A stretch of 64,000 nucleotides of DNA from Butyrivibrio sp. AC2005. Lineage in GTDB: Bacteria; Bacillota; Clostridia; Lachnospirales; Lachnospiraceae. A program made the translations under genes and the position numbers. The notes under the pieces are model-generated. The model had not been told where the DNA came from. It searched no databases and worked only from the letters and a program-made list of their open reading frames with translations. Shown here piece after piece: positions 10,688-18,755 of the stretch. Where the stretch lies: contig NZ_KE384137.1 in NCBI RefSeq assembly GCF_000424145.1, positions 124,001 through 188,000 on the forward strand, written 5' to 3'. The stretch's first letter is position 1, and each line of letters opens with the position of its first letter.

Positions 10688-11071
10688 ATGGATGAAGGTG
10701 ATAAGAAGAAAAAATCGTTGGTACTTCTTATAGGCGTTATCATTTTTTCACTTGGTTTATATTTTATTATGGGGGTGTTTTCTGAAAAAGGACAAATTGT
10801 TCAGGTAAGTGTAAATGGTCAGGTGATAAAAGAATTACCATTATCCGTTGATACGGAGTTTATTGCCAAAGGGTATGAAGGCGGAGAAAACAAAATTGTT
10901 GTAAAACATAGTAAATGCTATGTTGAATATGCGGATTGTCCCGATAAACTGTGTGTAAAGCAGGGAGAAATATCAAAGAACGGTGAATCTGTTATATGCC
11001 TTCCACACAGAGTTGTCATTACTGTAATAAAACATGCCAAAGAGAAAACTATTGATACCATCGCAAAGTAG
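10688..11071 (+). CDS. NusG domain II-containing membrane-anchored protein
   Basis: A 127-residue protein with one N-terminal membrane helix (about residues 9-29) and an extracytoplasmic domain of the NusG_II type. Cysteines in KCYVEYADCPDKLC and the segment VICLPHRVVI are typical of this family, which is seen beside Rnf complexes, ApbE flavinyltransferases and Gx transporters. Its molecular role is not established. The usual partner, a Gx transporter gene, is not adjacent here but 7.7 kb downstream at 18748. The Shine-Dalgarno is weak (AGGGGA about 12 bases upstream). Confidence 0.8.
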   Translation: MDEGDKKKKSLVLLIGVIIFSLGLYFIMGVFSEKGQIVQVSVNGQVIKELPLSVDTEFIAKGYEGGENKIVVKHSKCYVEYADCPDKLCVKQGEISKNGESVICLPHRVVITVIKHAKEKTIDTIAK

Positions 11072-11172
11072 AATGCATTTTCAAAAATAATAATTAAAAT
11101 AAATATGATTAAAAAAATATAAAAATACTACAAATGTTATCGTAATAGTGTAAAATACTTTATAAGTGATAT

Positions 11173-11190
11173 TTTTAATTATAATTAAAA
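11173..11190. promoter_or_regulatory. 18-base AT palindrome upstream of STAS gene
   Basis: The 156-base gap 11072-11227 is very AT-rich. It holds a perfect 18-base palindrome (TTTTAATTATAATTAAAA) about 37 bases before the STAS start. It could be an operator or simply AT-rich promoter DNA. A TATAAG at 11161-11166 is a possible -10 box, but no good -35 is visible. Confidence 0.3.
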
Positions 11191-11227
11191 AAATTCTTTA
11201 CATACTATTTATGAGGAGGGTATGCGA

Positions 11228-11527
11228 ATGCTAAACATCACTAAAGACTTAAATGAGAAAACACTTGTGGTTGGTCTTGAAGGCAGACTTGATACAACTA
11301 CAGCACCTACACTTGAAGAGGAACTTAAAGCTTCGCTTTCGGGTGTTGAAAATCTGGAATTTGATCTTGCGAAGCTTGAATATATCTCCAGTGCTGGTCT
11401 TCGCGTACTTTTATCTTCGCAGAAGACAATGAACAAACAGGGCAAGATGGTTGTAAAGAACGTTTCAGAAGAAGTTAATGAGATTTTTGAGGTAACAGGC
11501 TTTTCCGATATTTTAACAATTGAATAA
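11228..11527 (+). CDS. STAS-domain anti-anti-sigma-type protein
   Basis: A 99-residue single STAS domain of the RsbV/SpoIIAA type. In partner-switching, the unphosphorylated form binds and blocks an RsbW-like kinase, which inactivates it by serine phosphorylation; a PP2C phosphatase restores it. The phosphosite motif LEYISSAGLRVLL is intact (Ser54/Ser55). ATG 11228 is chosen over ATG 11222 because GAGGAGGG (11213-11220) is too close to the latter. A second STAS (14870), a kinase (16065) and a phosphatase (16485) follow, so this is likely the substrate of a local switch. Confidence 0.88.
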   Translation: MLNITKDLNEKTLVVGLEGRLDTTTAPTLEEELKASLSGVENLEFDLAKLEYISSAGLRVLLSSQKTMNKQGKMVVKNVSEEVNEIFEVTGFSDILTIE

Positions 11528-11545
11528 GTAGAGAAGCTTAGAAAA

Positions 11546-11576
11546 TAGCAGGATAACTATGGTTGTCCTGCTATTT
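11546..11576 (+). terminator. Intercistronic hairpin after STAS gene
   Basis: AGCAGGATAAC pairs with GTTGTCCTGCT across a short loop, with one G-T pair. The following sequence (ATTTGTGCATTTTT) is a poor U-tract. No clear promoter lies between this hairpin and the next gene 30 bases on. It may therefore be a partial terminator or an mRNA-processing stem that sets the ratio of STAS protein to synthase. Confidence 0.5.
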
Positions 11577-11602
11577 GTGCATTTTTATTCTTATGAGGGA
11601 TT

Positions 11603-14600
11603 ATGAATAAAAAAATATATTCTAAGATAGCCATAATATTTATGGTTATTGCTGTTGTCTCTAATTTACTTTCGAATTTAAAGGTTAGTGTATCAGCCCA
11701 AGAAGATTCTGATCCTATTTATACCGCAAGACCTTCAGCTAATGGGAAACTTCATGTAGAAGGTACCGAGCTTGTAGATGAAAAAGGGAATCCCGTACAG
11801 CTACGAGGTGTAAGTACTCATGGTCTGACATGGTTTTCAGAGTTTATTGATGAGAGCCTTTTTAAACAGCTTTCAGAGTCCTGGGATTGCGGCCTTATAA
11901 GGCTTGCAATGTATTCCGAGGTATATTGCGGCAAAGATAAAGAAGAATGTAAAAGACTTATGCGCAAGGGAATATCAGCGGCTATAGCTGCTGATATGTA
12001 TGTCCTTGTTGATTGGCATGTTCTTGAAGAAAAAAACCCCAACGTACATAAGAAAGAAGCGATGGAATTTTTTGATGAGATTTCATCCGAATTTGCAGAT
12101 TCACCAAATCTGATTTACGAAATTTGTAATGAACCAAATGGTGATACAACCTGGAATGACATTGCAGAATATGCAAATGAAGTAATTCCTGTAATAAGAA
12201 AGAATGTTCCGGATTCAGTAATAATTGTAGGAACTCCTGAGTATGACAGAAGACTTGTTCCTGTAGTAAAAAGACCACTTGAATTTGATAATGTGATGTA
12301 TACGCTACATTTTTATGCGGCTACTCACAAGGACGACTTAAAGGATGAGATAAAAACCGCACTAAGCGCAGGTATTCCTGTATTTGTAACGGAATGTGGA
12401 ATATGTGAGCATACAGGCGATGGTACAATAGATATCGCATCTGCAAGAGAATGGTTTAATTATCTTGATGAAAAAAAGATTAGCTATACTGTTTGGAGCT
12501 TTTCAAATAAAGATGAAAGTTCGGCATTCTTTAAACCAGCCTTTGATCCCCAAAATGGTTTAGATGATAAATATTTAACTACATACGGAAAGTGGGTTAA
12601 GGAATTAATTAAAGGTGTAAAACCTGATGATATATACGCACCGGCAAATGTCATAACCAAAGGAAATACCTCTAAGATTGAATCCTTTGTTACTATTTCA
12701 CTAGGTAAACGAGGGTATCTGGCTGTACATAAATTCCCTGTTTTTGCAGTGCTATGCTTAATTGTTGTTGCTATTGCAATGTTTTTCCGTGCGATATATC
12801 TGCATTTTACGAAAAAGAAGTATCACACATATTATGACCTGTTAACTAAAGAAGAAATCAAAGAAATATCCAAAAAGAGTGGGTGGGGTTACTTTTTTGC
12901 AAGCCTTGTTATAATTTTGAGTTTATATTTTACACTTATATATCTGTGCTGGAGAATCTTTTTCTCTGTACCTGTTGACAGTGGCGTAATAGCAATTGCA
13001 GGAAATATAATTCTTTTAGCAGTTGAGGTATTGGGCTTCTTTGAATCGCTTGTATTTTATGAAAGTCTTCTAGGCATGAAAAAGCCATCTCTTCCGAAAA
13101 TTAAGGATGAGGAATTTCCTGATGTTGATATTTTTATTGCAACATACAATGAACCATGTGAACTCTTATGGAAGACAATAAATGGATGTAATCATTTAAG
13201 ATATCCTGATAAAAATAAAGTTCATGTATATGTTTGTGATGATAACAGGCGCCCGGAAATGAGAAAGCTTGCTGAAGAAATGGGCGTTGGTTATTTTGAC
13301 AGACCTGATAATAAAGGAGCAAAGGCCGGTAACCTTAACAATGCTCTAAGACAGACATCTTCTCCGTATATTGTTACTCTTGATGCGGATATGATAGTAA
13401 AGAGTGATTTTCTGCTTAAGACAATACCATATTTTGTTGATGCAGAGAAAAAATGTAAGGATATGCCGGAAAACGAGAAAATTCGCCTTGGCGTACTACA
13501 GACTCCGCAGTGCTTTTATGATCCTGACGTTTTTCAGTATGCTTTATATTCTGAAAGAAGAGCCCCAAATGAGCAGGACTTCTTTTACAGAACAATTGAA
13601 GTTGCCAAGACCTCTAATAATAGTGTGATTTATGGCGGATCAAATACAATACTAAGCAGACGTGCTCTTGAGGATATAGGTGGCTTTTACACAGAATCTA
13701 TTACAGAGGATTTTGCTACCGGCATGCTTATTGAATCTAAAGGATATGTCAGCCTGGCACTTCCTGAACCTCTGGCAAGCGGACAGACGCCGCATACCTT
13801 TAAGGAACATATACAGCAAAGATCCAGATGGGGCAGAGGGGTTATAGTAACTGCGAGAAAGATAAAGTTCTGGTCACTTAAAGGGCTTTCTCTGAGACAG
13901 AAAATAAGCTACTGGAGCTGCGTATCATATTGGTATTCTCCAATAAAGAATTTTGTTTATGTAATGTCGCCCATACTATTTGCTGCATTTGCTGTTCCTG
14001 TACTTAAGTGTAACTGGCTTGAACTTCTGGTTTACTGGATTCCTATGTTTATCCTACAGGATATGACTCTAAGAGTCCTTAGTGGAAATGCAATGTCCCT
14101 TAAATGGAGCGGAATTTATGAGACCAGTGTGATGCCGCATCTGTTTATTCCGATTCTTAAGGAATCGTTTGGAATAACTGATTCAAAATTTAAGGTAACC
14201 GACAAGACAAGAAAGGCAAATAACAGAAAAGCTGATTTAAAGGCTATGACACCTTTTATTATATTGGTTGTATTATCGGTAATAGCGATCATAAGAGTTC
14301 TTTTCATGATCAATATGATGCAGATTTTAGGACTTATTACAATTATTTTCTGGATAGTAAGAAATCTGTATTTCCTGATAATGGCATTGTTCATCATCGA
14401 TGGAAGAGATTCCGATAATGAGGTTGTTCACGTAATAGATGCAGAACCTGTTGAAATCACCGTTGCGCATGGTGAAGACAAGGGAAATAAATATTACGGT
14501 GTAACGACCAGGATGACTGAGCATAGCGTAGCAGTTTTCCTTGATGATGAGGTAAAACTTGAAGCCGGAATGCCCGTAACCATAACAATAGATAACGGTG

Positions 14601-14833
14601 ATTACAAAGCAACCCTTAGTGGTGCTGTTACGACTATAATAGAGTCAAAAAGAGGAAATATCTTTAATCATACGATAGAAATTATGGATTATGGTGAGGA
14701 TAAACTCGAATATTATGAAATTCTTTACGACAGGATGCCATCGCTGCCGCAAAATCTTACAAGAGATGCCGGAATAATAAGCCATATGTGGCAGAATATT
14801 GCGCACAGAGTAGTAAGAACTACCAGATACTGA
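11603..14833 (+). CDS. GH5 glycosidase + cellulose synthase (BcsA-like GT2) + PilZ-like fusion
   Basis: A 1076-residue fusion. Residues 6-32 are a signal or anchor helix. Residues 45-340 are an extracellular GH5 domain with acid/base Glu177 (ICNEPNG) and nucleophile Glu264 (FVTECGI). Helices lie near 376-400, 428-452 and 460-485. A BcsA-type GT2 domain (505-750) shows CDDN (Asp546/547), DAD (594-596), TED (701-703) and QRSRW (739-743). Four C-terminal helices follow, then a PilZ-like beta domain (948-1045). It should polymerise and export a beta-glucan, with the GH5 part trimming it as BcsZ does elsewhere. The PilZ RxxxR and D/NxSxxG motifs are missing (RMTEHS replaces DxSxxG), so c-di-GMP binding is doubtful. 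No bcsB is nearby. Cellulose versus another beta-glucan is not decided by sequence. Confidence 0.88.
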   Translation: MNKKIYSKIAIIFMVIAVVSNLLSNLKVSVSAQEDSDPIYTARPSANGKLHVEGTELVDEKGNPVQLRGVSTHGLTWFSEFIDESLFKQLSESWDCGLIRLAMYSEVYCGKDKEECKRLMRKGISAAIAADMYVLVDWHVLEEKNPNVHKKEAMEFFDEISSEFADSPNLIYEICNEPNGDTTWNDIAEYANEVIPVIRKNVPDSVIIVGTPEYDRRLVPVVKRPLEFDNVMYTLHFYAATHKDDLKDEIKTALSAGIPVFVTECGICEHTGDGTIDIASAREWFNYLDEKKISYTVWSFSNKDESSAFFKPAFDPQNGLDDKYLTTYGKWVKELIKGVKPDDIYAPANVITKGNTSKIESFVTISLGKRGYLAVHKFPVFAVLCLIVVAIAMFFRAIYLHFTKKKYHTYYDLLTKEEIKEISKKSGWGYFFASLVIILSLYFTLIYLCWRIFFSVPVDSGVIAIAGNIILLAVEVLGFFESLVFYESLLGMKKPSLPKIKDEEFPDVDIFIATYNEPCELLWKTINGCNHLRYPDKNKVHVYVCDDNRRPEMRKLAEEMGVGYFDRPDNKGAKAGNLNNALRQTSSPYIVTLDADMIVKSDFLLKTIPYFVDAEKKCKDMPENEKIRLGVLQTPQCFYDPDVFQYALYSERRAPNEQDFFYRTIEVAKTSNNSVIYGGSNTILSRRALEDIGGFYTESITEDFATGMLIESKGYVSLALPEPLASGQTPHTFKEHIQQRSRWGRGVIVTARKIKFWSLKGLSLRQKISYWSCVSYWYSPIKNFVYVMSPILFAAFAVPVLKCNWLELLVYWIPMFILQDMTLRVLSGNAMSLKWSGIYETSVMPHLFIPILKESFGITDSKFKVTDKTRKANNRKADLKAMTPFIILVVLSVIAIIRVLFMINMMQILGLITIIFWIVRNLYFLIMALFIIDGRDSDNEVVHVIDAEPVEITVAHGEDKGNKYYGVTTRMTEHSVAVFLDDEVKLEAGMPVTITIDNGDYKATLSGAVTTIIESKRGNIFNHTIEIMDYGEDKLEYYEILYDRMPSLPQNLTRDAGIISHMWQNIAHRVVRTTRY

Positions 14834-14846
14834 TCATAGTTTTATT

Positions 14847-14862
14847 TCCTTTACGCAAAGGA
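14847..14862 (+). promoter_or_regulatory. Short stem covering the Shine-Dalgarno of the STAS-kinase gene
   Basis: TCCTTT (14847-14852) can pair with AAAGGA (14857-14862) across an ACGC loop, which places most of the AAAGGAGG ribosome site in a stem. This could lower translation of the downstream STAS-kinase. Confidence 0.35.
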
Positions 14863-14869
14863 GGATATC

Positions 14870-16048
14870 ATGCACGAAATAAATATTGAAAAGAAAGTAT
14901 CCGAAATGCTGATACGTTTATCCGGAAGAATAGACTCTAATAATGCTCCGCAGGTTCAGGACAGTATAAATGAGGCGCTTGATGCAGATAGAAAGCACGT
15001 AATAATTGATGCTGAAAAACTAGAGTACATCTCCAGTGCAGGACTGAGAGTTCTTCTTCATTTGCGTAAGAAGCTTGAAAATCTGAAGATTATAAATGTA
15101 AATCCTGAAGTATATGAAATATTCGATATGACAGGCTTTAATCAGATGATGACAGTCGAAAAGGCATATCGTGTTGTAAGTGTTGAAGGTTGTGAGGTTA
15201 TAGGAAAAGGCGCTAATGGAACATTGTATAGAATTGACAGTGACAATGTTGTTAAGGTCTATAATAACGCTGATGCGCTAAATGATATTCAACACGAAAG
15301 AGAAGTTGCAAGGCTTGCGCTTGTCCTGGGAATTCCTACGGCTATATCCTATGATGTAGTAAAGGTTGGAGACAGCTATGGATCAGTATTTGAACTTTTA
15401 AATGCTAAATCATTTTCAAAAATCCTTGCATCAGAGCCGGATAAATTCGAATGGTGTGTAGATGAATTTGCAGGCCTTTTGAAAAAAATCCATGAGACAG
15501 AGGTCCCGGATGGCAAACTGCCAAGTATTAAGGAAACAGCTTTAAAGTGGACTGAATTTGATAAGGATTATCTGCCTGCCGATGCTTATGAAAAATTAAA
15601 AGGGCTTATAGAGAATGTTCCTGAGTCCAATCATATGATACATGGAGATTACCATACAAATAATATCGAATTACAGGATGGTGAAGTTCTGCTTATTGAT
15701 ATGGATACATTGGCTGTCGGACATCCTATTTTTGAACTTGCTTCTATCTATAATGCATTTGTAGGCTTTTATGAGCTTGATAAGGGAAATTGTAAGGATT
15801 TCCTTGGTATTGATGCAGATGAAGCTGAACGATTTGCAAAAAGGGCTTTGGCTGTTTATCTTGATACAGATGACGAAGATAGACTTAATGAAGTTATTGA
15901 TAAGGCCAGGGTAGTAGGCTATACCAGAATTATCAGAAGAAACATAAGACGTGGTGCTCTCGAAAAAGAAAAGGGCAAGGCTGAAATTGAGCTTTGGACA
16001 AAAGAACTTATAGAGCTTCTTGCTAAAACAGATACCTTGGAATTTTGA
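14870..16048 (+). CDS. STAS domain fused to APH-like kinase
   Basis: A 392-residue two-domain protein. Residues 1-97 are a STAS domain with the same phosphosite motif (LEYISSAGLRVLL, Ser55/Ser56) as the protein at 11228. Residues 103-385 are an aminoglycoside-phosphotransferase-like kinase: glycine loop GKGANGT (112-118), Lys129, catalytic loop HGDYHTNN (258-265) and metal site IDMD (Asp277/Asp279), all intact. This matches what I recall of the Fibrobacter paralogous family TIGR02172, whose substrate is unknown. The kinase probably phosphorylates a small molecule or protein under control of its STAS head, which the neighbouring RsbW-like kinase could phosphorylate. AAAGGAGG precedes ATG 14870. 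It lies 17 bases before the ATPase gene, implying co-expression. Confidence 0.85.
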   Translation: MHEINIEKKVSEMLIRLSGRIDSNNAPQVQDSINEALDADRKHVIIDAEKLEYISSAGLRVLLHLRKKLENLKIINVNPEVYEIFDMTGFNQMMTVEKAYRVVSVEGCEVIGKGANGTLYRIDSDNVVKVYNNADALNDIQHEREVARLALVLGIPTAISYDVVKVGDSYGSVFELLNAKSFSKILASEPDKFEWCVDEFAGLLKKIHETEVPDGKLPSIKETALKWTEFDKDYLPADAYEKLKGLIENVPESNHMIHGDYHTNNIELQDGEVLLIDMDTLAVGHPIFELASIYNAFVGFYELDKGNCKDFLGIDADEAERFAKRALAVYLDTDDEDRLNEVIDKARVVGYTRIIRRNIRRGALEKEKGKAEIELWTKELIELLAKTDTLEF

Positions 16049-16064
16049 AAGAAGGATAGGGGAC

Positions 16065-16469
16065 ATGAAGGAATTAACAATTGAAGCGAAAGTTGAAAAT
16101 CTGCCAAAAGTACTTGAGTTTATCGACAGCGGTCTTGAGGATGATGGCTGCAGCATGAAAAATCAAATGAAAATTGATATTGCGGTAGAAGAACTTTTTG
16201 TAAATATTGCGCACTATGCTTATAGGGACAAGGTTGGAAGTGCTGTAATAAAATATTCCAACGATGATGGAAAAGCAATAATTTCACTTATAGACAGTGG
16301 CTTACATTATGATCCGCTTGCCAAGGACGATCCGGATGTTTCTCTTAGTGCTGAAGAAAGAGAAATTGGTGGTCTTGGAATCTATATGGTTAAAAATAGC
16401 ATGGATGATGTAAAATATGAATATGTAGATAATCAAAATATTACTACAATTACAAAATCTTTGAATTAA
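16065..16469 (+). CDS. RsbW-like GHKL ATPase / serine-protein kinase
   Basis: A 134-residue HATPase_c_2 protein of the RsbW/SpoIIAB kind, which phosphorylates STAS partners. The N box is VEELFVNIAHYAY (Glu42/Glu43, Asn47), the G1 box is LIDSGLHYDPL, and GGLGIYMVK (102-110) is the G2 glycine loop. The frame opens at TTG 16020 inside the previous gene, but ATG 16065 with AGGATAGGGG upstream gives the normal family N-terminus. No sigma-factor gene adjoins it, so the bound target is probably not a local sigma factor. It sits directly between a STAS-kinase gene and an RsbU-type phosphatase gene. Confidence 0.9.
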   Translation: MKELTIEAKVENLPKVLEFIDSGLEDDGCSMKNQMKIDIAVEELFVNIAHYAYRDKVGSAVIKYSNDDGKAIISLIDSGLHYDPLAKDDPDVSLSAEEREIGGLGIYMVKNSMDDVKYEYVDNQNITTITKSLN

Positions 16470-16484
16470 CCGGATGGATCTATA

Positions 16485-18041
16485 ATGGAATTACTTACAA
16501 AAAAGCAGAAAAACAGAGCATACGTTGTTTCTGTGGTTTATATCTTTTTGGTTTTTATTTGTGCACAGCTTATTTTTATAAGAGGCATAAATAATTTAAA
16601 ACCTATTTATGTATTTAATATCAGTGGTGATATTTTTGGAATGTTGATGGGGGCGGTATTATTTATATGCTGCCTCCTGGATGTACAAAAAACAGGTTCT
16701 AACCTGAAATGGCTGTTCTATTTACTGAATACTGCTTATATTGGACTTTTTACTGACGCTATTGCATGGCTTGTTGACGGGGTACCAGAGCTTTCAATAA
16801 TAAATTATGCAGATAATTTTATATATTACATTTGTGGTCCCTTAGAGCTTTTTTGTTTCTGGAAGTATACTGAGTCATATCTGCAAACTGAAAGACGAAT
16901 AGTAAAGCTTATTAACAAATTTCAATGCATTGGACTTGTTATCGCTCTTTTTATAAGAGTTTCCAATTTCTTTAACCATATTTATTACTATGTTACAAAG
17001 GATGGAGTTTATCATAGAAGTCAGTTATATCTGATGTCAGTGGTTTATGTTTTCTCATCTACAATAGCTACAATGGCTGTGGTTATTATAGAGAGAAAGA
17101 ATCTGGAGCGATACCAGATTGCTACATTTTTTATGTATGCACTGTCACCGTTTGTTGTATCAATTCTTACTATAAGAATTTATGGTATATCAATCATCGG
17201 CGGAGTAATCATGCTGGTGATTTTACTTATGTATTGCATATTAAATGTACTTCAGGGAAGGGATAAGGCAATTGCCGACAGGGATTTATCATTGGCTTCT
17301 TCAATTCAGGAACATATGCTGCCAAGAATTTTTCCTCCGTTCCCGGACAGAAATGAATTTGATTTATATGCTTCAATGACACCCGCAAAAGAAGTCGGCG
17401 GTGACTTTTATGATTTTTTTATGATAGATGATAATCATCTTGCGATAGTTATTGCTGATGTATCAGGAAAAGGTGTACCGGCAGCTCTTTTTATGATGGT
17501 TGCCAGAACTATTATTAAGAATCAGGGACTGTACTCAAGAAAAATGAATCCCTGCACAATTCTTAAAAAGGTAAATAATCAGTTGTGCGAGGGTAATGAC
17601 CTGGAACTATTTGTAACCACCTGGCTTGGAATTCTTAATATATCTGATGGCACCATTGATTATGCAAATGCCGGTCATGAATATCCTTGTATCAGAAAGG
17701 ATGATGGTGAATTTGAATTATTAAAAGAAAAACATTCACCACCGCTTGCGGCTCTTGAAGGTCTTAATTTCAGAGGAGGACAGATTTCGTTATCCCCCGG
17801 AGATGCGATATTTATCTACACAGATGGAGTAACAGAGGCTACGGATGCGCATAGCCGCCTTTTTGGTGAGGAGAGAATGTTAAAAGCTCTGAATATGGAT
17901 TCAGATGGCACTCCTATGGAAATTGACAGAAATGTAAGGGATAGTATTTCAAGATTTGTTAAGGATGCACCGCAATTTGATGATATTACGATGCTCTGCC
18001 TTAAATACTATGGCACAGAAAAAGGTACTAAAGTGATATAA
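16485..18041 (+). CDS. Membrane-bound RsbU/SpoIIE-type PP2C phosphatase
   Basis: A 518-residue protein with roughly seven hydrophobic helices in residues 13-255, then a SpoIIE/RsbU PP2C phosphatase domain (265-510). Metal-binding aspartates are visible in VGGDFYDFF (Asp307), IADVSGKG (Asp325), YTDGVTEA (Asp447) and FDDITML (Asp499/500). It should dephosphorylate STAS proteins in response to a signal sensed by the membrane region, whose ligand is unknown. The gene begins 15 bases after the RsbW-like ATPase. Together they give the opposing kinase and phosphatase activities of a partner-switch. Confidence 0.9.
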   Translation: MELLTKKQKNRAYVVSVVYIFLVFICAQLIFIRGINNLKPIYVFNISGDIFGMLMGAVLFICCLLDVQKTGSNLKWLFYLLNTAYIGLFTDAIAWLVDGVPELSIINYADNFIYYICGPLELFCFWKYTESYLQTERRIVKLINKFQCIGLVIALFIRVSNFFNHIYYYVTKDGVYHRSQLYLMSVVYVFSSTIATMAVVIIERKNLERYQIATFFMYALSPFVVSILTIRIYGISIIGGVIMLVILLMYCILNVLQGRDKAIADRDLSLASSIQEHMLPRIFPPFPDRNEFDLYASMTPAKEVGGDFYDFFMIDDNHLAIVIADVSGKGVPAALFMMVARTIIKNQGLYSRKMNPCTILKKVNNQLCEGNDLELFVTTWLGILNISDGTIDYANAGHEYPCIRKDDGEFELLKEKHSPPLAALEGLNFRGGQISLSPGDAIFIYTDGVTEATDAHSRLFGEERMLKALNMDSDGTPMEIDRNVRDSISRFVKDAPQFDDITMLCLKYYGTEKGTKVI

Positions 18042-18068
18042 TATAAAAAAACTTATGAGGTGACGACT

Positions 18069-18755
18069 ATGGAAAAAAAGTACAAGGAAATTGAAAAAAT
18101 CCCAATTTGTAAATCAAAAAACATTATTATTACCTGCAAGGATAATAATCTTGATGCGGATTTTGAGAAGGCGGGGGAGTATTTAAAGGACTGTAAGCTT
18201 CAGCCTAAGGACAATCTTCACATGGAGCTTCTCTTTGAAGAAACTGCCATAATGCTTGAAGAAATTACAAAAGATTTTTCAGCACTCCTTTGGTTTGAAA
18301 AATTCGAGCATTTCTGCTGCCTTAAGCTGACTGCCAAGACAGATATGTCCTTTGAAAAAAAGGAAGAGTTATTGGGGATGGCTTCCGACGGACAAAATGC
18401 TATGGCTAAGGGCTTTATGGCAAAAATTGCTGATATTATTGAAACCGGTCTTCTTGACTTCGATTATGTAGGTCGTCTTCAGCAGGAATACGGCGGAGTA
18501 AGCGTAGGCTTTGGAAGTATGGGTATTTATGATGGTATAGGTGGCATAGGAGATCTTGGCGCTGCCTGGTCATTATCTGATTATAAGCTTTCTCTTTCAG
18601 ATGCTATCGAAGAGAACAATGATGATGAAGCACCTAAGGAAGCGTGGGACGAGCTTGAGAAGTCAATCGTTGCGAATATTGCAACAGATGTAATCGTTGG
18701 AACGAAGAGTAATACAATAGAAATGACTATTATTAAAGAACTTAAAAATGAATAA
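18069..18755 (+). CDS. Conserved unknown protein, possible decayed GHKL ATPase
   Basis: A 228-residue soluble protein I do not recognise as a named family. ATG 18069 is chosen with TGAGGTGA upstream. Residues 50-62 (LHMELLFEETAIM) resemble the N box of an RsbW-like ATPase but lack the Mg-binding Asn. The C-terminal NTIEMTIIKEL resembles the last strands of the same fold. A glycine-rich insert (about 141-165) and an acidic stretch (180-190) lie between. No intact G1 or G2 ATP-binding motif is seen. Its position right after the kinase and phosphatase genes suggests an adaptor or pseudo-kinase in the switch; this is inference. It overlaps the next gene by 8 bases. Confidence 0.6.
   Translation: MEKKYKEIEKIPICKSKNIIITCKDNNLDADFEKAGEYLKDCKLQPKDNLHMELLFEETAIMLEEITKDFSALLWFEKFEHFCCLKLTAKTDMSFEKKEELLGMASDGQNAMAKGFMAKIADIIETGLLDFDYVGRLQQEYGGVSVGFGSMGIYDGIGGIGDLGAAWSLSDYKLSLSDAIEENNDDEAPKEAWDELEKSIVANIATDVIVGTKSNTIEMTIIKELKNE

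Noticed and set aside
16065..16469. Classical anti-sigma factor for a neighbouring sigma gene
   Set aside because: No sigma factor gene lies anywhere in the window; the neighbours are STAS, synthase and phosphatase genes.
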